Source of the DNA: Phaseolus vulgaris
Lineage: Eukaryota > Streptophyta > Magnoliopsida > Fabales > Fabaceae
Direction: 5' to 3'
Length of the DNA: 64,000 nt
Assembly: GCF_000499845.2 (NCBI RefSeq)
Contig: NC_023755.2
Coordinates: 8,680,752 to 8,744,751, forward strand
Within the stretch, counting starts at the first letter, position 1. Each line of letters opens with the position of its first letter. The notes below the pieces were generated by a model. It made no database searches, was not told where the DNA came from, and saw only the letters and a list, made by a program, of their open reading frames with translations. A program made the position numbers and the translations under genes. This document shows positions 11,040-21,781 of this stretch, piece after piece.

Positions 11040-12500
11040 CAACATCAAAAACAACAAAAATGAGAGCAAACATATAAATGAAATCCAACCAAAGATATAA
11101 ACCATCATGTACTCATCAAAATACATAAAAAAAAAATATTTTCACATAGTAACAAAAATCCCCTTCATTTAAGAAAAATATGACTACTCTTCCTGAAAAT
11201 AAAGTTCCAAGTAGTGATGAAAGCTAAACCCATATCCTCAATCTTTATAGCTCTAGTATGAAAACCTTTATGCTAGAGATTTTGTCCTTTAAATAGTATA
11301 TTTATGTGTACCTTTAGGTCACCAATCTTGTTTTAAGGAAATCAATTTTTCCATTTTTGCCTAACTTTAATAGCATAAATACATTCGTGTGTTTTCTTTT
11401 AGGTGAAAAAGGAACTAGTTTCCGTGTAAGAAGGATGACAATGATTCAACTAATGAGACAAAAAAATCTTGTTTGGACAAAACTATCATTTTTTATGACT
11501 AAAGGAAAATAATGAGAGCCTCTCAAGAAAAAGTGATATTCAAATACATGTAGTACCATTTAGTCTTTAAAAATAACATTCATACCTTTTTGGTGATGAA
11601 AATATCCCAGAAAACACATTTGATGGATTTTGAAGATAACTTGTCTAGACCTAGGAACACATCATGGATATAATATACACAACAAAAGGCATGAGGAAAG
11701 ATTTGAAATAAAGGTTCATTTAGAAACAAGATAATGTAGGAAGTGTGATTTTCAAGAGAAGAGGACATTCTATTTATGAGGAAGCAATTAGTAAGAATAA
11801 TAGCACCCAATGATGAACTAGTACATTAACACCAAACAATAAGGTAAGTATATTTTTTCTTTTTTTCTAATATATCTTTTTATTATAGTATATGAGGATA
11901 AATAGACTCGTGTAAAATGTAACTTACCACTCAATTTTGATAACTTGGATACATTGATTTTTTATTTTTTTTTAAGGAAAGATACAAAGATAGATTTAAC
12001 AAACAATTTAGATTGATTTATCACTAAAGCAAAGTACATCGACAATGTTCATCAATAAATATAACAAAATATAAGAACTCAAAAGATGTGATTCAACTTG
12101 GGCCATAAATGACAGAAGAAATTGTGGGAAAAACAGTTGCATGAAGTTATTTTTTGAAAAAAAAATCTAGCATGTTTCCCTAGTTGACATTACTCGCATT
12201 CTAAGAGTTGAAGTTTGCTAAGTTTAGAGCCATTTTCTTAAATTTTAAAAAGTGTGCAAAAGTTTAGGACATAGAAGATCTGGTACCAAAATAATACACT
12301 CCTCTATATTCATGTCCTTTGCCAACAAGTTCTCTCATACTACTCTCATGTATGAAAAAAAATTGATCTCAAAGATCACAGAACAATTCAATGGCTTGTT
12401 TAATTGGTTAAAAGAAATTAGGTTAAAAAGAAAAGTAGGGAAGAGGAGAACAAAGTTAAGGTTCAAAGAGGAAAAGAGGAGGAATTGACCAACTCACTAG
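11040..12500 (-). pseudogene. Decayed Ty1/copia integrase and flanking pol, minus strand
   Basis: Translated minus strand shows a recognisable copia order in shifting frames. A GAG-pre-integrase relic lies near 12240-12130 (a degraded LxKLxxLxxLxCxxC region). A central integrase relic lies near 12090-12040 (FVIFIDEHCRC). The end of the integrase is at 11810-11580 (NRMSSSLENH and CCVYYIHDVFLG). Stops and frameshifts are frequent. It lies downstream, on the same strand, of the PBS at 13135-13146 and the LTR at 13150-13288, so all three probably belong to one element whose 3' part is lost below about 11.1 kb. Confidence 0.7.
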
Positions 12501-12712
12501 AAAGCAACTTTGGACCCATTAATTAAAGTAATAAAATAAGGAACTTTAGAAGAAATGGAAGAAAAAGAAGGAAGTATCATAAAAAATATTTATCATAAGC
12601 AATTAATCAAGTATCCAAGATAATATAGTCCTCTATATTCATGTCCTTTGCCAACAAGTTATCTTGTACCACTCTCATGTATAAAAATAAATTGATCTCA
12701 AAGATCGTTGAA
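12302..12712. repeat. Internal ~330-bp-spaced duplication in the copia relic
   Basis: About 80 bp starting CTCTATATTCATGTCC at 12302 recurs at 12632 with a few changes. A second short motif (AAAGAAGTTGAATATCACTTGC) appears near 12725 and again near 12818. The copies are direct and lie in the minus-strand copia remnant, between its gag and integrase regions. Confidence 0.8.
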
Positions 12713-12959
12713 CATAAAAAATCATAAAGAAGTTGAATATCACTTGCAGAGTACTCTTAATCGTTCCAATGTGATATTTTTGTTTAATAAATGCCAACAT
12801 ATGGACAAAATCATAAAAAAGTTGAATATCACTTGCACAGTACTTTTAATCTTTCGAAAAAAAAAAGTTACAAATTTTAAATGTTCTAAAAGTTCCGAAT
12901 ATATTAGATTTCATATCACAAGTTGAAAATTGATCTGTATCCATTATTAAACTTTTCTA

Positions 12960-13012
12960 ACCATCTTCACTTTCAATATCTTCACGAATTCTTCTGATTG
13001 TAAAAGCTTCTG
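12960..13012 (-). pseudogene. Fragment resembling YJU2 exon 5
   Basis: The plus-strand text TCACTTTCAATATCTTCA and GAATTCTTCTGA, separated by one base here, matches the same two blocks in YJU2 exon 5 (15494-15598), where they are separated by four. On the minus strand the fragment reads RRI-REDIESED against [12 protein letters not shown] of the gene. It lies between the copia PBS and the copia integrase relic, about 0.6 kb beyond the YJU2 stop codon. It looks like a captured or locally duplicated gene piece. Confidence 0.55.
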
Positions 13013-13134
13013 TCAAGAAATCAAGCTCAACAAAAAGTATACCAAGATAAAGAACTTGTCAGTAAACTTTTCTAAAAGATGGCAACGAATGGCAAAATTC
13101 TTACCGTACGGTCACAAACAAGCAAGAAAAACAC

Positions 13135-13146
13135 GCTCCGATACCA
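13135..13146 (-). other. Primer-binding site of the minus-strand copia element
   Basis: Minus strand TGGTATCGGAGC, a one-base variant of the initiator-tRNA-Met-complementary PBS common in plant retrotransposons. It lies three bases inside the LTR end. Confidence 0.75.
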
Positions 13147-13149
13147 ACT

Positions 13150-13288
13150 TGTGAGTGAATGTTTAAGAGATTAATTCATATCTCATCTTTTTCATGTATT
13201 TATACACAAGAGTCAGTGCATCAAAGATACAAAGAGAATATATGAAAAGATTAAACCAAGATGACATAAGAATATCAAAAAAACAACA
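13150..13288 (-). mobile_element. 5' LTR of the decayed copia element (about 139 bp)
   Basis: On the minus strand the unit starts TGTTG, carries GTATAAATAC as a TATA-like box, and ends CTCACA just before the PBS. The outer boundary at 13288 is chosen from the TG start and could be off by a few bases. The short length fits several plant copia lineages. No target duplication could be tested because the 3' LTR is missing. Confidence 0.55.
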
Positions 13289-13619
13289 TTTTAGCTTTCG
13301 AAAGAAAGACAGAAAGTAGGTTAACCTATTCTAACTATATTTAAGACGGAATTATGCAGAACAGGATTTGCGGAGGAATCAGATAGTAGCACATTAACAA
13401 AGCTATGTTGTACACACAAATAAAATAAACCACGGTCTAACTTACGATCTTTTCCTCCATATCCTCTTAAACATGAGAAGCATTTCTGCAAATTTCTAGA
13501 GGAGCTTGAAAACTGGGTATTTCTACTCCAGTCATAATATTGTATGTATAAGAGCAACTTACAATCAGAATCCTATGAGAGCAACTGTTCAGCAAATAGT
13601 CATTCAATATTTATGACAA

Positions 13620-16600
13620 CTAATCTTCGTCACTTTCATAGTTTTGACACAAAAATTGTAGTCCACTAGCACTATTTGTTCTATTATCTTCCTCTTTCTT
13701 TTGTTCTGGTTCTGTGGGACTTTTAACGTCAGATATAGCTGGTTTCTTAATGACAGAAATCCTCACTAAAGGATTAAGCTTTCCACCATTGCGTTTGTTT
13801 TCTGCAAATAACAAACATGGTTAACTATCTGGGTTGCATTCCCATGTTGATAGTATTACTAAACATCTCTTCTAAGAAAAATATCAAACAATAAATAAAT
13901 CAAACTATAGCCAACTAAACATGAATAAAAATGAAACGATGCAGGTGTGAATAGTGCGTATCTTCCCCCTACCCATTTTCTGCAAAATCATACTAGTGTT
14001 ACGAACATGGCTCCATAAATATTAGACAAACAGATTGGAATTGTGCAGAGCTCAAGGTTTTCCTTCTGATAGGAAGGAGGGAGTGCTTGTATAACATCAA
14101 TGTAATGTCAAAAGCAGATGACGGGTAAAGTGGATTGGGTTCTTTCACTGATACTACTAAATGTCAAACAGATGATGGGTAATAATGTGGATTGGGTTAT
14201 TTGACTGATACTACCAAGTGAAAGAGAAATAACAAATATAACAGGTAAAACCAGATCAATTGATCCTTCAAATTGATCTGCATTCATGTCAATCCTCTTT
14301 AAATAGAAATGACTTCACTGAGCGATAACATTTCTTAAAATTCAGTGTATATAATGCATTGGTGAAGTTCGATGTATCTATCTAGTTGATAAACACATTA
14401 AAAGATGTTCACATACCTTGTTTGCCAGAATCATCTAAACTAGCTTTTGTCAGAGAGTCAGTTGGTTTGCTTGGATGATCTTCAGAAATCTTTTGCTTCT
14501 GCACACAGATACAACACAAACACAAGCTCAAACAGTAGTTTTTATACAAGATTTTGATGCCTTGAATGAATGAAAAATCACATACCTAAATTTTTAAATA
14601 CAGAAAAACTTCAACTATATATTTGTAAAAACATTTGATGATCTTCACAGGTATAATATATTTCTTCCATATTTCAAGTCTAAAAAGTCCACACTCATAA
14701 GAAAATAGAAATAGAAAACTTCCTTCGATTTTTTTTTTCCAAGCAATAATTTATTTTAAAAGAGACAAATAGTAAATGGTAAATAAAGATCAAGAAACAT
14801 GCAACAAAGCATGTCAATATCTATCTCTCTATAAACCTAAGAAACCCCCATAACCTTAAGAAAAAAAGACCAACAGCAGAACACCACAAAGAAACTATAA
14901 ATATGTACTTACAAATTCTAGACTATCATATTTTGTTTTTATCCACATAGAAACAAGGGAGTGTTTCACAGGTATTTTAACTGCAACTTCATTTTTTGAC
15001 TGCTTCAAAAAAACCAGAGATATATGTATTCAAGCAGCCATTATGATCCTGTAGACACTACTGCACTTTTTGTTTCTTTCCTTATTAATAAAGCTTCTTT
15101 TTTCCAACAATATTTACCATCCTCCAAGTCAATTATGCCCCTGATAATAAAATCAAAAAGCTTTACAGAAGCTAAAAGAAATTTTCATTTGACCCTGCCT
15201 GCCATACAAAAATTGTGAATGAATAGTGAAATCAAATTCAGGGCCAGTTGGTTTAGAGAAAGAGAACTGAGAAATGACTCAGGACAGTGGTTACTAAAAA
15301 TGCGGGATATCTTAGTTCAAGAGCAATATGAAGTCGAAGGTTAGGTCTTGAATTTCATTAGTTAAGACTACAGAGTGTACTGAAAATGATCATAAGTGAG
15401 TAACTGTGTAATGATTATGATAATTTATTAGGCCAACAAGACGATAAAGAAAAATATATTACTGCACAGACACACGTACACTTCACATCATACCTTAGGA
15501 TTATAACTTGATTCACCATGTCCATTTGAAAGCTGATCTAATTCCTCCTCACTTTCAATATCTTCATCAGGAATTCTTCTGACGAAACCTTCTGAATTCT
15601 GTTAAATGTAGTATAAAGCAAAAAAAACATATAGATTAAAAAACAGATGATGATTAACAATAAAAGTAACTAGAGGGATGAGAACTAGAACTGCAGGATA
15701 TTACATGGAAAACAACTGATTTTATCAGTGCTTCATCTTCTTCTTCCAGCCTCTTCTCCTGAAATCATTATAAATTAACTTGAATTATTGAGGAAGATGA
15801 TAATTAAAGAATGCTTCAAAATAACACTTGAACAAATAATATCGATAGAAAACCAATGTATATTCTTGCACTGTCGTGTTTCCTATTGATGTAAATATAT
15901 GGGATACAGAAAGAGGCAAGACACTTGCCTAAAACCCGAACCTAAAGTTGGGTGGTAAGCACAAAGGAAATATTAATAAAATAAGATTACATTTCAACAC
16001 TCCCCTCAAGCTGGAGTATATAGATCATATGCACCAAGCTTGGAACATATAAACTGAATCCTAGGTCCTCTTAAAAATTTAGATAGAATGTATGCAAGTT
16101 GTCCATTATCTAAATTTTACATTTGTTATTATTAACAAGAGAAAATAATAAGATACTAAAATATTGAGTATTTCAATTGAGGGAAATGTAGAAACATACA
16201 GTAACAGTTATTATTTCTTATAATCAAGGATATTTATGACTGTCTTAATGACTATGCATTTCAATGACCATAACTGACAAATAAAAAAAAATGAACTACG
16301 CAGAGAACTACTGGAGAGAGTGATCATTTTATAACCAGTTCATTGTCTCTGGGCCTAAATTTTCAACCTTGATTTTATCAACGAACGGCTACCAATAAAT
16401 TACATTTCAGACCGAGCTTAAGTTTTTAAAATTGTATATATTTGTGAACAATAATAATTAACCCTTATTTCAAAAACAGGAAATTTCTTGTACAAACTAC
16501 AGAGCAAATAACTATATGACAAGTAGTTTTCTCTTACCTTATCAGCTGCTGTCCGCTGCAGAGCCTCCAGCATTTCATCAACAGAAACAGTTGCATGTCT

Positions 16601-17406
16601 AGACTGGAAAACGAGAGAGTCATGTTAGCAATTACTTACCACAGACAGACCCTTACATCCACGCACAAATGTAATTATTAATTAAAACAAATGGAGAGTG
16701 TGATTACCTTCATTGACTTCATCTCATCCAATGCAGCTAGGATGTCCATCTCCCTTTTAGAATCCAGGGTTCTATTCTCCAATGATTTCATAGCATCTCC
16801 CATCTCTTCAGCATCCCTCTTCTGCTTCACTTTATCAGCTTCTTCATCTTCTGCACGCCAAGGTTCAAAATTTCTGGTTGCACCGGATTCAACAATGTAA
16901 TCTGAATTCTGTGGATCAGTCTTCATGGTAATTTCAGCTGAGCATCTGGTGCATTTAAAGTAGAACCTGAATATTGGAATTCCCAGATACGTCTACACAA
17001 AAATTCAATTTCAAAGTCATCATTGAAATCAAATTTCACATGAAGCAAGAATAACCTCTAAATCCTACAAATAAGTTAAACAGCAACACACAAACCCACA
17101 AACAATCATAAAATTGAAGGAACCCAATACAAAATCCAAAAGGATAACACGAACAAGTACTATAGATTGAAAAGTTGATACTGAACTTGTATTTAAAATA
17201 ATAAAAACCTCGCCAATAACATCTTCCTTCCTGGAATTGAACTTGGTGCCCTTGTAGATGTAATTGCCGCAAGTATTACATCGGATGCTCATGGGAAGCA
17301 TCATGCGAACCTTGATCTGCTGGTTCTTAGGCCTTCTTGCTCTGGGAAGCTTGGAGGGATCAAAATCCGGCGGGTAATACTTGTTCAAAACCTTCCTCTC
17401 TCCCAT
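13620..17406 (-). CDS. YJU2: Splicing factor YJU2/CWC16 homologue, seven exons, 323 aa
   Basis: Exons (plus coordinates): 17209-17406, 16708-16992, 16538-16603, 15705-15758, 15494-15598, 14417-14498, 13620-13801. All introns are GT-AG and the coding total is 972 nt. The product begins [17 protein letters not shown], typical of YJU2/CWC16 (human CCDC94) proteins. Two CX2C pairs, C43/C46 ([14 protein letters not shown]) and C80/C83 (FKCTRC), form the expected zinc site. The conserved core [11 protein letters not shown] and [14 protein letters not shown] follows in exon 2. The C-terminal half is acidic, lysine-rich and less conserved, ending YESDED. YJU2 joins the spliceosome with the Prp19 (NTC) complex and promotes the first transesterification in the nucleus. 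Start and stop fit the family. The gene appears intact although one intron carries a copia relic. Confidence 0.95.
15872..16120 (-). mobile_element. 3' end of a Ty1/copia element inside the third YJU2 intron
   Basis: On the minus strand (descending from 16120) the sequence encodes the copia C-terminus, with [10 protein letters not shown] and [13 protein letters not shown] followed by a stop. Then come a polypurine tract (GAGGGGAG, about 16000-16007) and a 128-bp LTR that starts TGTTGAAATG (15999) and ends AAACACGACA (15872). The rest of the element is missing, so it is a truncated copy, in the same transcriptional direction as YJU2. It lies between the coding exons 16538-16603 and 15705-15758 and does not disturb the splice sites. 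Confidence 0.85.
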
Positions 17407-17795
17407 CTTTCTTCTTCAAAATAACCACCAAAAAAACCCTAAAAAACAATCCAGCGACAAACTCCCCCAAAGAAAGCAGCACAGAAGCGCCCAAAAATCA
17501 CAAACGCAGGGGAAGTAACACCAAAATTGATCAGAACGACACCAATGAAAGAGAGGAAGACCCAGCTAAAAACGAAGAACGTGAACTGCAAAAGAAAACC
17601 TAGCGCAGGAAGGACGAAAATCACTACTGCAGCAGAGTTTAGTAAATTTAAATTGTAATATAACAATTGTAATGTTACAATAACAGTTAATTTAGTAAAT
17701 TTAAAATAGTTATTATTTACATAAATAGATAATATGTAAATATATAAATAATTATTTATTTAACTTTTTAGTTAAAAAAAATAGGGTTACTTCTT
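17407..17795 (-). promoter_or_regulatory. 5' flank of YJU2, UTR and putative promoter
   Basis: About 230 bp above the start codon is relatively GC-rich and pyrimidine-rich on the coding strand, as in plant 5' leaders. It then turns sharply AT-rich above 17640. No convincing TATA box was seen, which is common for housekeeping genes. The transcription start was not located. Confidence 0.4.
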
Positions 17796-18795
17796 TTATA
17801 TATATTGGCGGAAACACAAACGCAGGTGTGTATATGTATATTTGCAATTTTTTTTCTTCTACTTAATTAAAATTGAAAAAAAAAATAACATATTAAAAAA
17901 AATATAAATTGATTAATTATTCTAATTTTTTTTCTCTGGTTTGAGTTTCTCTTCTTTTTCAAACATTTTCTCTTCTTTCATTGGTAGTTTTGAGATTGGA
18001 GAGTGAGATGATGTTCACGTTAGGTTAGGATTTACTTGATTGTAAATACAAAATATGATGGTTTTACCAAAAAAATAGAATTGCTCGAAATGGAGTGGAA
18101 AAAGTGATTGAAAATTAAGGTTATTTTATTTGATATGTGAACTTTGGTAGGGGGAAGTGAATGAGAGTGAGGGTTTGTTCTCTTTTTTATTTTTATTGAT
18201 GTTTAAAATAAAGAATTAAGGGAAAAGTGAAATCATATCCTAATTGGATCATATTCATTAATTAGATTATTATGATAAAATTAAAAAATGATAGTGTCTA
18301 TGTTTCCATTAATATTATATAAACTAGCAGAACACACCGGGGTGGATGTGTCTGTGTATTCGCATTTTCCTCTTTTACTCAACTTTCACGATGATAAAAA
18401 TTTAACATACAAAAATAATTTTAGATGATTCGAAATTGAAAAGCAAAAAATAACATGTAAAAGAAAAATTATGAATTGATTAATCAACCTCTTTTTTCTT
18501 CTTCTCTGATTTGAGTCTCTCTTCTTTTTCAAGTTTTTTTCTTTTTTCATTGGTAATTTTGGGATCGGAGGGTGTGATGATGTTCACGTTAAGGTTAAGA
18601 TTGACTTGATGGTATATACAAAAGAATAATGACTTTACCAAAGAATAGAGTTGCTTGAAATGGAGTAGAGAAAGTGATTGAAAATTGATGTTATTTTATT
18701 TGATATGTGAGATTTGGTGTGAGAACGGAATCAGAGTGAGAGTATGTTCTCTCTTTCTTTCTCTTGTTGTCTTAAAATAAAGAATTAAGAAAAGT
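17796..18795. repeat. Two direct copies of a ~450-bp AT-rich unit
   Basis: The unit at about 17796-18230 recurs at about 18325-18795 with roughly 530-bp spacing. Shared landmarks in the same order include TTTGAGTYTCTCTTCTTTTTC, GATGATGTTCACGTTA, GTGATTGAAAATT and TATTTTATTTGATATGTGA. No reading frame is conserved between the copies. Confidence 0.8.
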
Positions 18796-19661
18796 GTGGG
18801 AAGTTAATTTACACATAAAACTGTCAATTAATATTAATTTAAAAATTAAAAAAATAATTTTATTTTTTAAGTAATTCATATTAAATAACAAAATACTTCA
18901 ATGTACTAATAAAATAAAATATATTAAATAAGGGTATAATAAAAAAATTATATGCACCAAAAACTAATTATAAAAAAAAATTCTTTATATATATATAAAT
19001 AGAATTTAAAGTTTATTGTGAGTTGTTCTCAAAGTTATATTATAATTTATCGTTATAAAATTTGATTTTTGGGTTGTATAAATTTTTCAATTTTTATGTT
19101 TCGTTATTGGTAATGGTTATCAAGTATTTATATATTTGATATATAATTTGCATATTCAGGAGTAAGTTAATAGAAATAAAAAATGTTATTTAAATCAATT
19201 TGAAAACTAAATACAATGTAAAAATTAACTAAATATAATAAATAACTAAGCATTTGTAACAATATTTTAAATAATAATTATTTTAAATATTAAAAATGAA
19301 AGTTCTACAACCCAAAAATCAAACTTTATAGTCATAAAATATTATATAACTTTGAGAACAACTCACAATAAACTTTATATTCCACTTACACATCTCAAAA
19401 ATATAATATTAATAAAAATATATACACTTTGTCATTTTTTAATTTTATCATAATGATCTACTTAATGGATACGATCAAATTAAAATGTCAATGTTTCATT
19501 AATAAAGAAAAGTATATTTTACTTTTATATTTTTTCACCATTAAACAGTGAACTTATTATACAGTAAAACAATCACTTATTTAACTTTTAATATTAAATA
19601 TAACTATACATAAATAATAATAAAAAAATATATAGATAATCGACGTGTTTATGCTAGTTTA
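18320..19661. mobile_element. Possible DNA element with TAAACTAGCA terminal inverted repeats
   Basis: TAAACTAGCA at 18320-18329 is mirrored exactly by TGCTAGTTTA at 19652-19661, and the next bases remain similar (AGAACAC against TAAACAC). Inside are further inverted arms: about 19005-19082 against 19303-19390. One more arm pair extends outside the left end: 18238-18310 against 19425-19500. The left half holds the second ~450-bp unit. The class (Helitron-like, Mutator-like or other foldback) is not settled. No transposase was seen. Confidence 0.4.
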
Positions 19662-20750
19662 CATTATATTTTTGTTAATATTTTTTAAAAATTGAATGTT
19701 TCAAAATAAAAGTCAAAATTATTTAAATATTTTTTTTAATGTTAGAGATTTTTTAAGGAAAGAAAGTAGTTTATAAATTTTTTTTAAAAAAAACTAAAAA
19801 TAAATAAGTGATCTTCTTCAATCTGAAATTGTAGTTTATGATTATAATATAATATAACAATAATTAATTATTAAAGATAAAACAAATTAATGACATACGT
19901 AAATTTATTTTTAAATACATTGAATATGCAAAAAAAAATGTTATGATTGATAGATGCAACATTGATGAAAGTAGAAAAAAATTAGAATAAAAACGTTTTA
20001 TTTTATTTTATTTAATACTTGATTTGGATGTTCGTATCTTATAATAGAGATAATTGTTCTTTTATAATAAATAATGATAAATTATTTCATATATTTATAA
20101 GTGGTCAATCATAAAAGTTCCATAGTTTAAATATTTTTATGTGTGGTTATTGGTAGTGGTTATCCCGTATTTATATATTTGATATATTATAATCTTTTAA
20201 TTTAAACTCTTGTATATGAAATTGATACTTTATTTATAATATTATCTATACCTCGTACAAAGTATAATTATAATTGTTTTATAATATGTAATGTAAAGAT
20301 TAACTAAATGTAACAATAACATTATAATGTTACGCAATCTCACATATAAATATATTATTTTGTATCACTACATGTTTGGATAAGAGAATAAAAAATAATA
20401 ATTATAATTAATTTACTATAAAAGAAGACATAAATCCTCAATTTTATCTCTAATGTTAGAATTATTTTTTATTGTGTATTTCCATTTTTTATTTTGACAT
20501 ACCCATTGATTGGCCTACCTGATAAATTTAGACTAAGTAATACTTTTTAAAGACTTTGTATTTAAACATAATATTAATTTGAACCAAATTAGCTGTAGAA
20601 TTAAAATGCGGGATAAAAATAATTTTAAAATTTTAAGGAATTAATTAATTTGAAATAGCATTGGATTGATGTTTGTGCTATTAATGTGAAACAACATTGT
20701 CTTCTCTATCAAATGTCAGAGGCACATTTAAAACAATAATTAAAATGGAA
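19662..20750. other. AT-rich intergenic DNA
   Basis: Very AT-rich. A ~50-bp piece near 20140-20190 (TTATTGGTAGTGGTTATC, then ATTTATATATTTGATATAT) repeats one near 19100-19150. Nothing coding was recognised. Confidence 0.5.
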
Positions 20751-20796
20751 AACAGTGGCGAACACCGTCGTTTACAGGTTCTGTAGTGGTCGAAAC

Positions 20797-20894
20797 TGGG
20801 AACCAAAGTAATACATTAAATTTCAGCGGGAAAGTGTGAAGAAGATGATTGGGTTTATACGTAGTGGAAAGAGATTATCACATTCGTGGTAAGT
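20797..20894 (+). other. Possible orphan first exon
   Basis: A locally less AT-rich stretch holds ATG (20845) and a short frame MIGFIRSGKRLSHSW, which runs into TGGTAAGTAAG, a strong splice-donor-like sequence at about 20888. The 15-residue basic N-terminus would suit an organelle-targeted protein. No second exon was found downstream; the copia insertion starts about 500 bp on. It may be a gene fragment, or chance. Confidence 0.2.
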
Positions 20895-21230
20895 AAGAAG
20901 GGATAAAAAAACTGCTCTTTAAATCAATACGGGAATTGTTACAATAGTAGTAAGTAAGTAAATAGGAATAGTAATGCTACTTAAATCAAATTAAAAAATG
21001 TGTACACCACATTTGTTATTATCAAATCGTTTAAAACAAAATTCTCCATATATATATATATATGGGATGGGAACGTGGGACGGGTTTAATTCAACTCGCC
21101 GATTCGCTTAAGCTTGTTTCACATAACTCGCAATCCGTACAAATCAATCGGGTTGGAGGGTTGACCTGCTAATCCATACAAAAAAAAACAAAGTTGTGAA
21201 TTTATGTCAAGCACCTAAGCATTCAAAATA

Positions 21231-21388
21231 TAGAAAGAGAAACAAGTCAATAATATTTTTTCAAATGGAATTGAACTAGTAGAACCATCATTTTTTTTTC
21301 TCTTTATTGTGGGAGTATGATCCTATTTTATTTTGCACATTTATTTTGTATGATGACTATATTGGTTGAACCATTAATTTTAATTAAT
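21231..21388 (+). repeat. Left copy of a ~140-bp direct repeat flanking the copia element
   Basis: Shares AATATTTTTTCAAATKGAA, GAACCATCATT and TTGGTTGAACCATTAATTTT with 26205-26340 in the same orientation. The copia TSD shows that these two copies lay about 200 bp apart before the element inserted. Confidence 0.75.
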
Positions 21389-21405
21389 TTACATGAACAC
21401 CTGAA

Positions 21406-21700
21406 TGTTAAGATTATTTGTTAAGATTATTTGTTAAGATTTATAACCGTTAGATTTTTATTCAGTCAAACAATAATACTTATAACCGTTAGATTTTTAT
21501 TCAGTCAAACAATAATACCTATTGTTATGGGATTTATTCTGTTTTAGAATCTGTTAGTAGTGGGCAGTTTTATTACTGTTAGTTATGGGTAGTTTGATCT
21601 TTGCTTATTATGTAAAGGCTATATAATAGCCATCGTTTATTCAATAAAGTACAGAGCACTTTTCTCTCCGTATATCTACTCTTTCTCTACCTTTTTAACA
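21406..21700 (+). mobile_element. 5' LTR of the copia element (295 bp)
   Basis: Begins TGTTAAG, ends TTTTTAACA, with CTGAA at 21401-21405 just outside. It is 53 bp longer than the 3' LTR because of two tandem duplications near its start: 13 bp (ATTATTTGTTAAG) and about 40 bp containing ATAACCGTTAGATTTTTATT. It includes a TATA-like CTATATAATAG (about 21620) and AATAAAG (21643), a likely polyadenylation signal. Confidence 0.95.
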
Positions 21701-21701
21701 T

Positions 21702-21713
21702 CTGGTATCAGAG
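21702..21713 (+). other. Primer-binding site of the copia element
   Basis: TGGTATCAGAGC, complementary to the 3' end of initiator tRNA-Met, one base after the 5' LTR end. This is the usual priming site of plant copia elements. Confidence 0.95.
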
Positions 21714-21781
21714 CTCCATCACGGGGCCTGATAAAAAAAAATATAGAAGCAGCAATCTTCAACAAGGGAAAATCATCAAAG

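Noticed and set aside
17337..17603. Plus-strand 88-codon frame rich in Lys, Asn and Glu
   Set aside because: Antisense to YJU2 exon 1 and its leader; no similarity recognised.
18320..18345. Helitron 3' end (hairpin then CTAG on the minus strand)
   Set aside because: CACCCCGGTG then CTAGT is suggestive, but no TC 5' end or Rep/helicase was found, and the TAAACTAGCA ends argue for inverted-repeat termini. Left unclassified.
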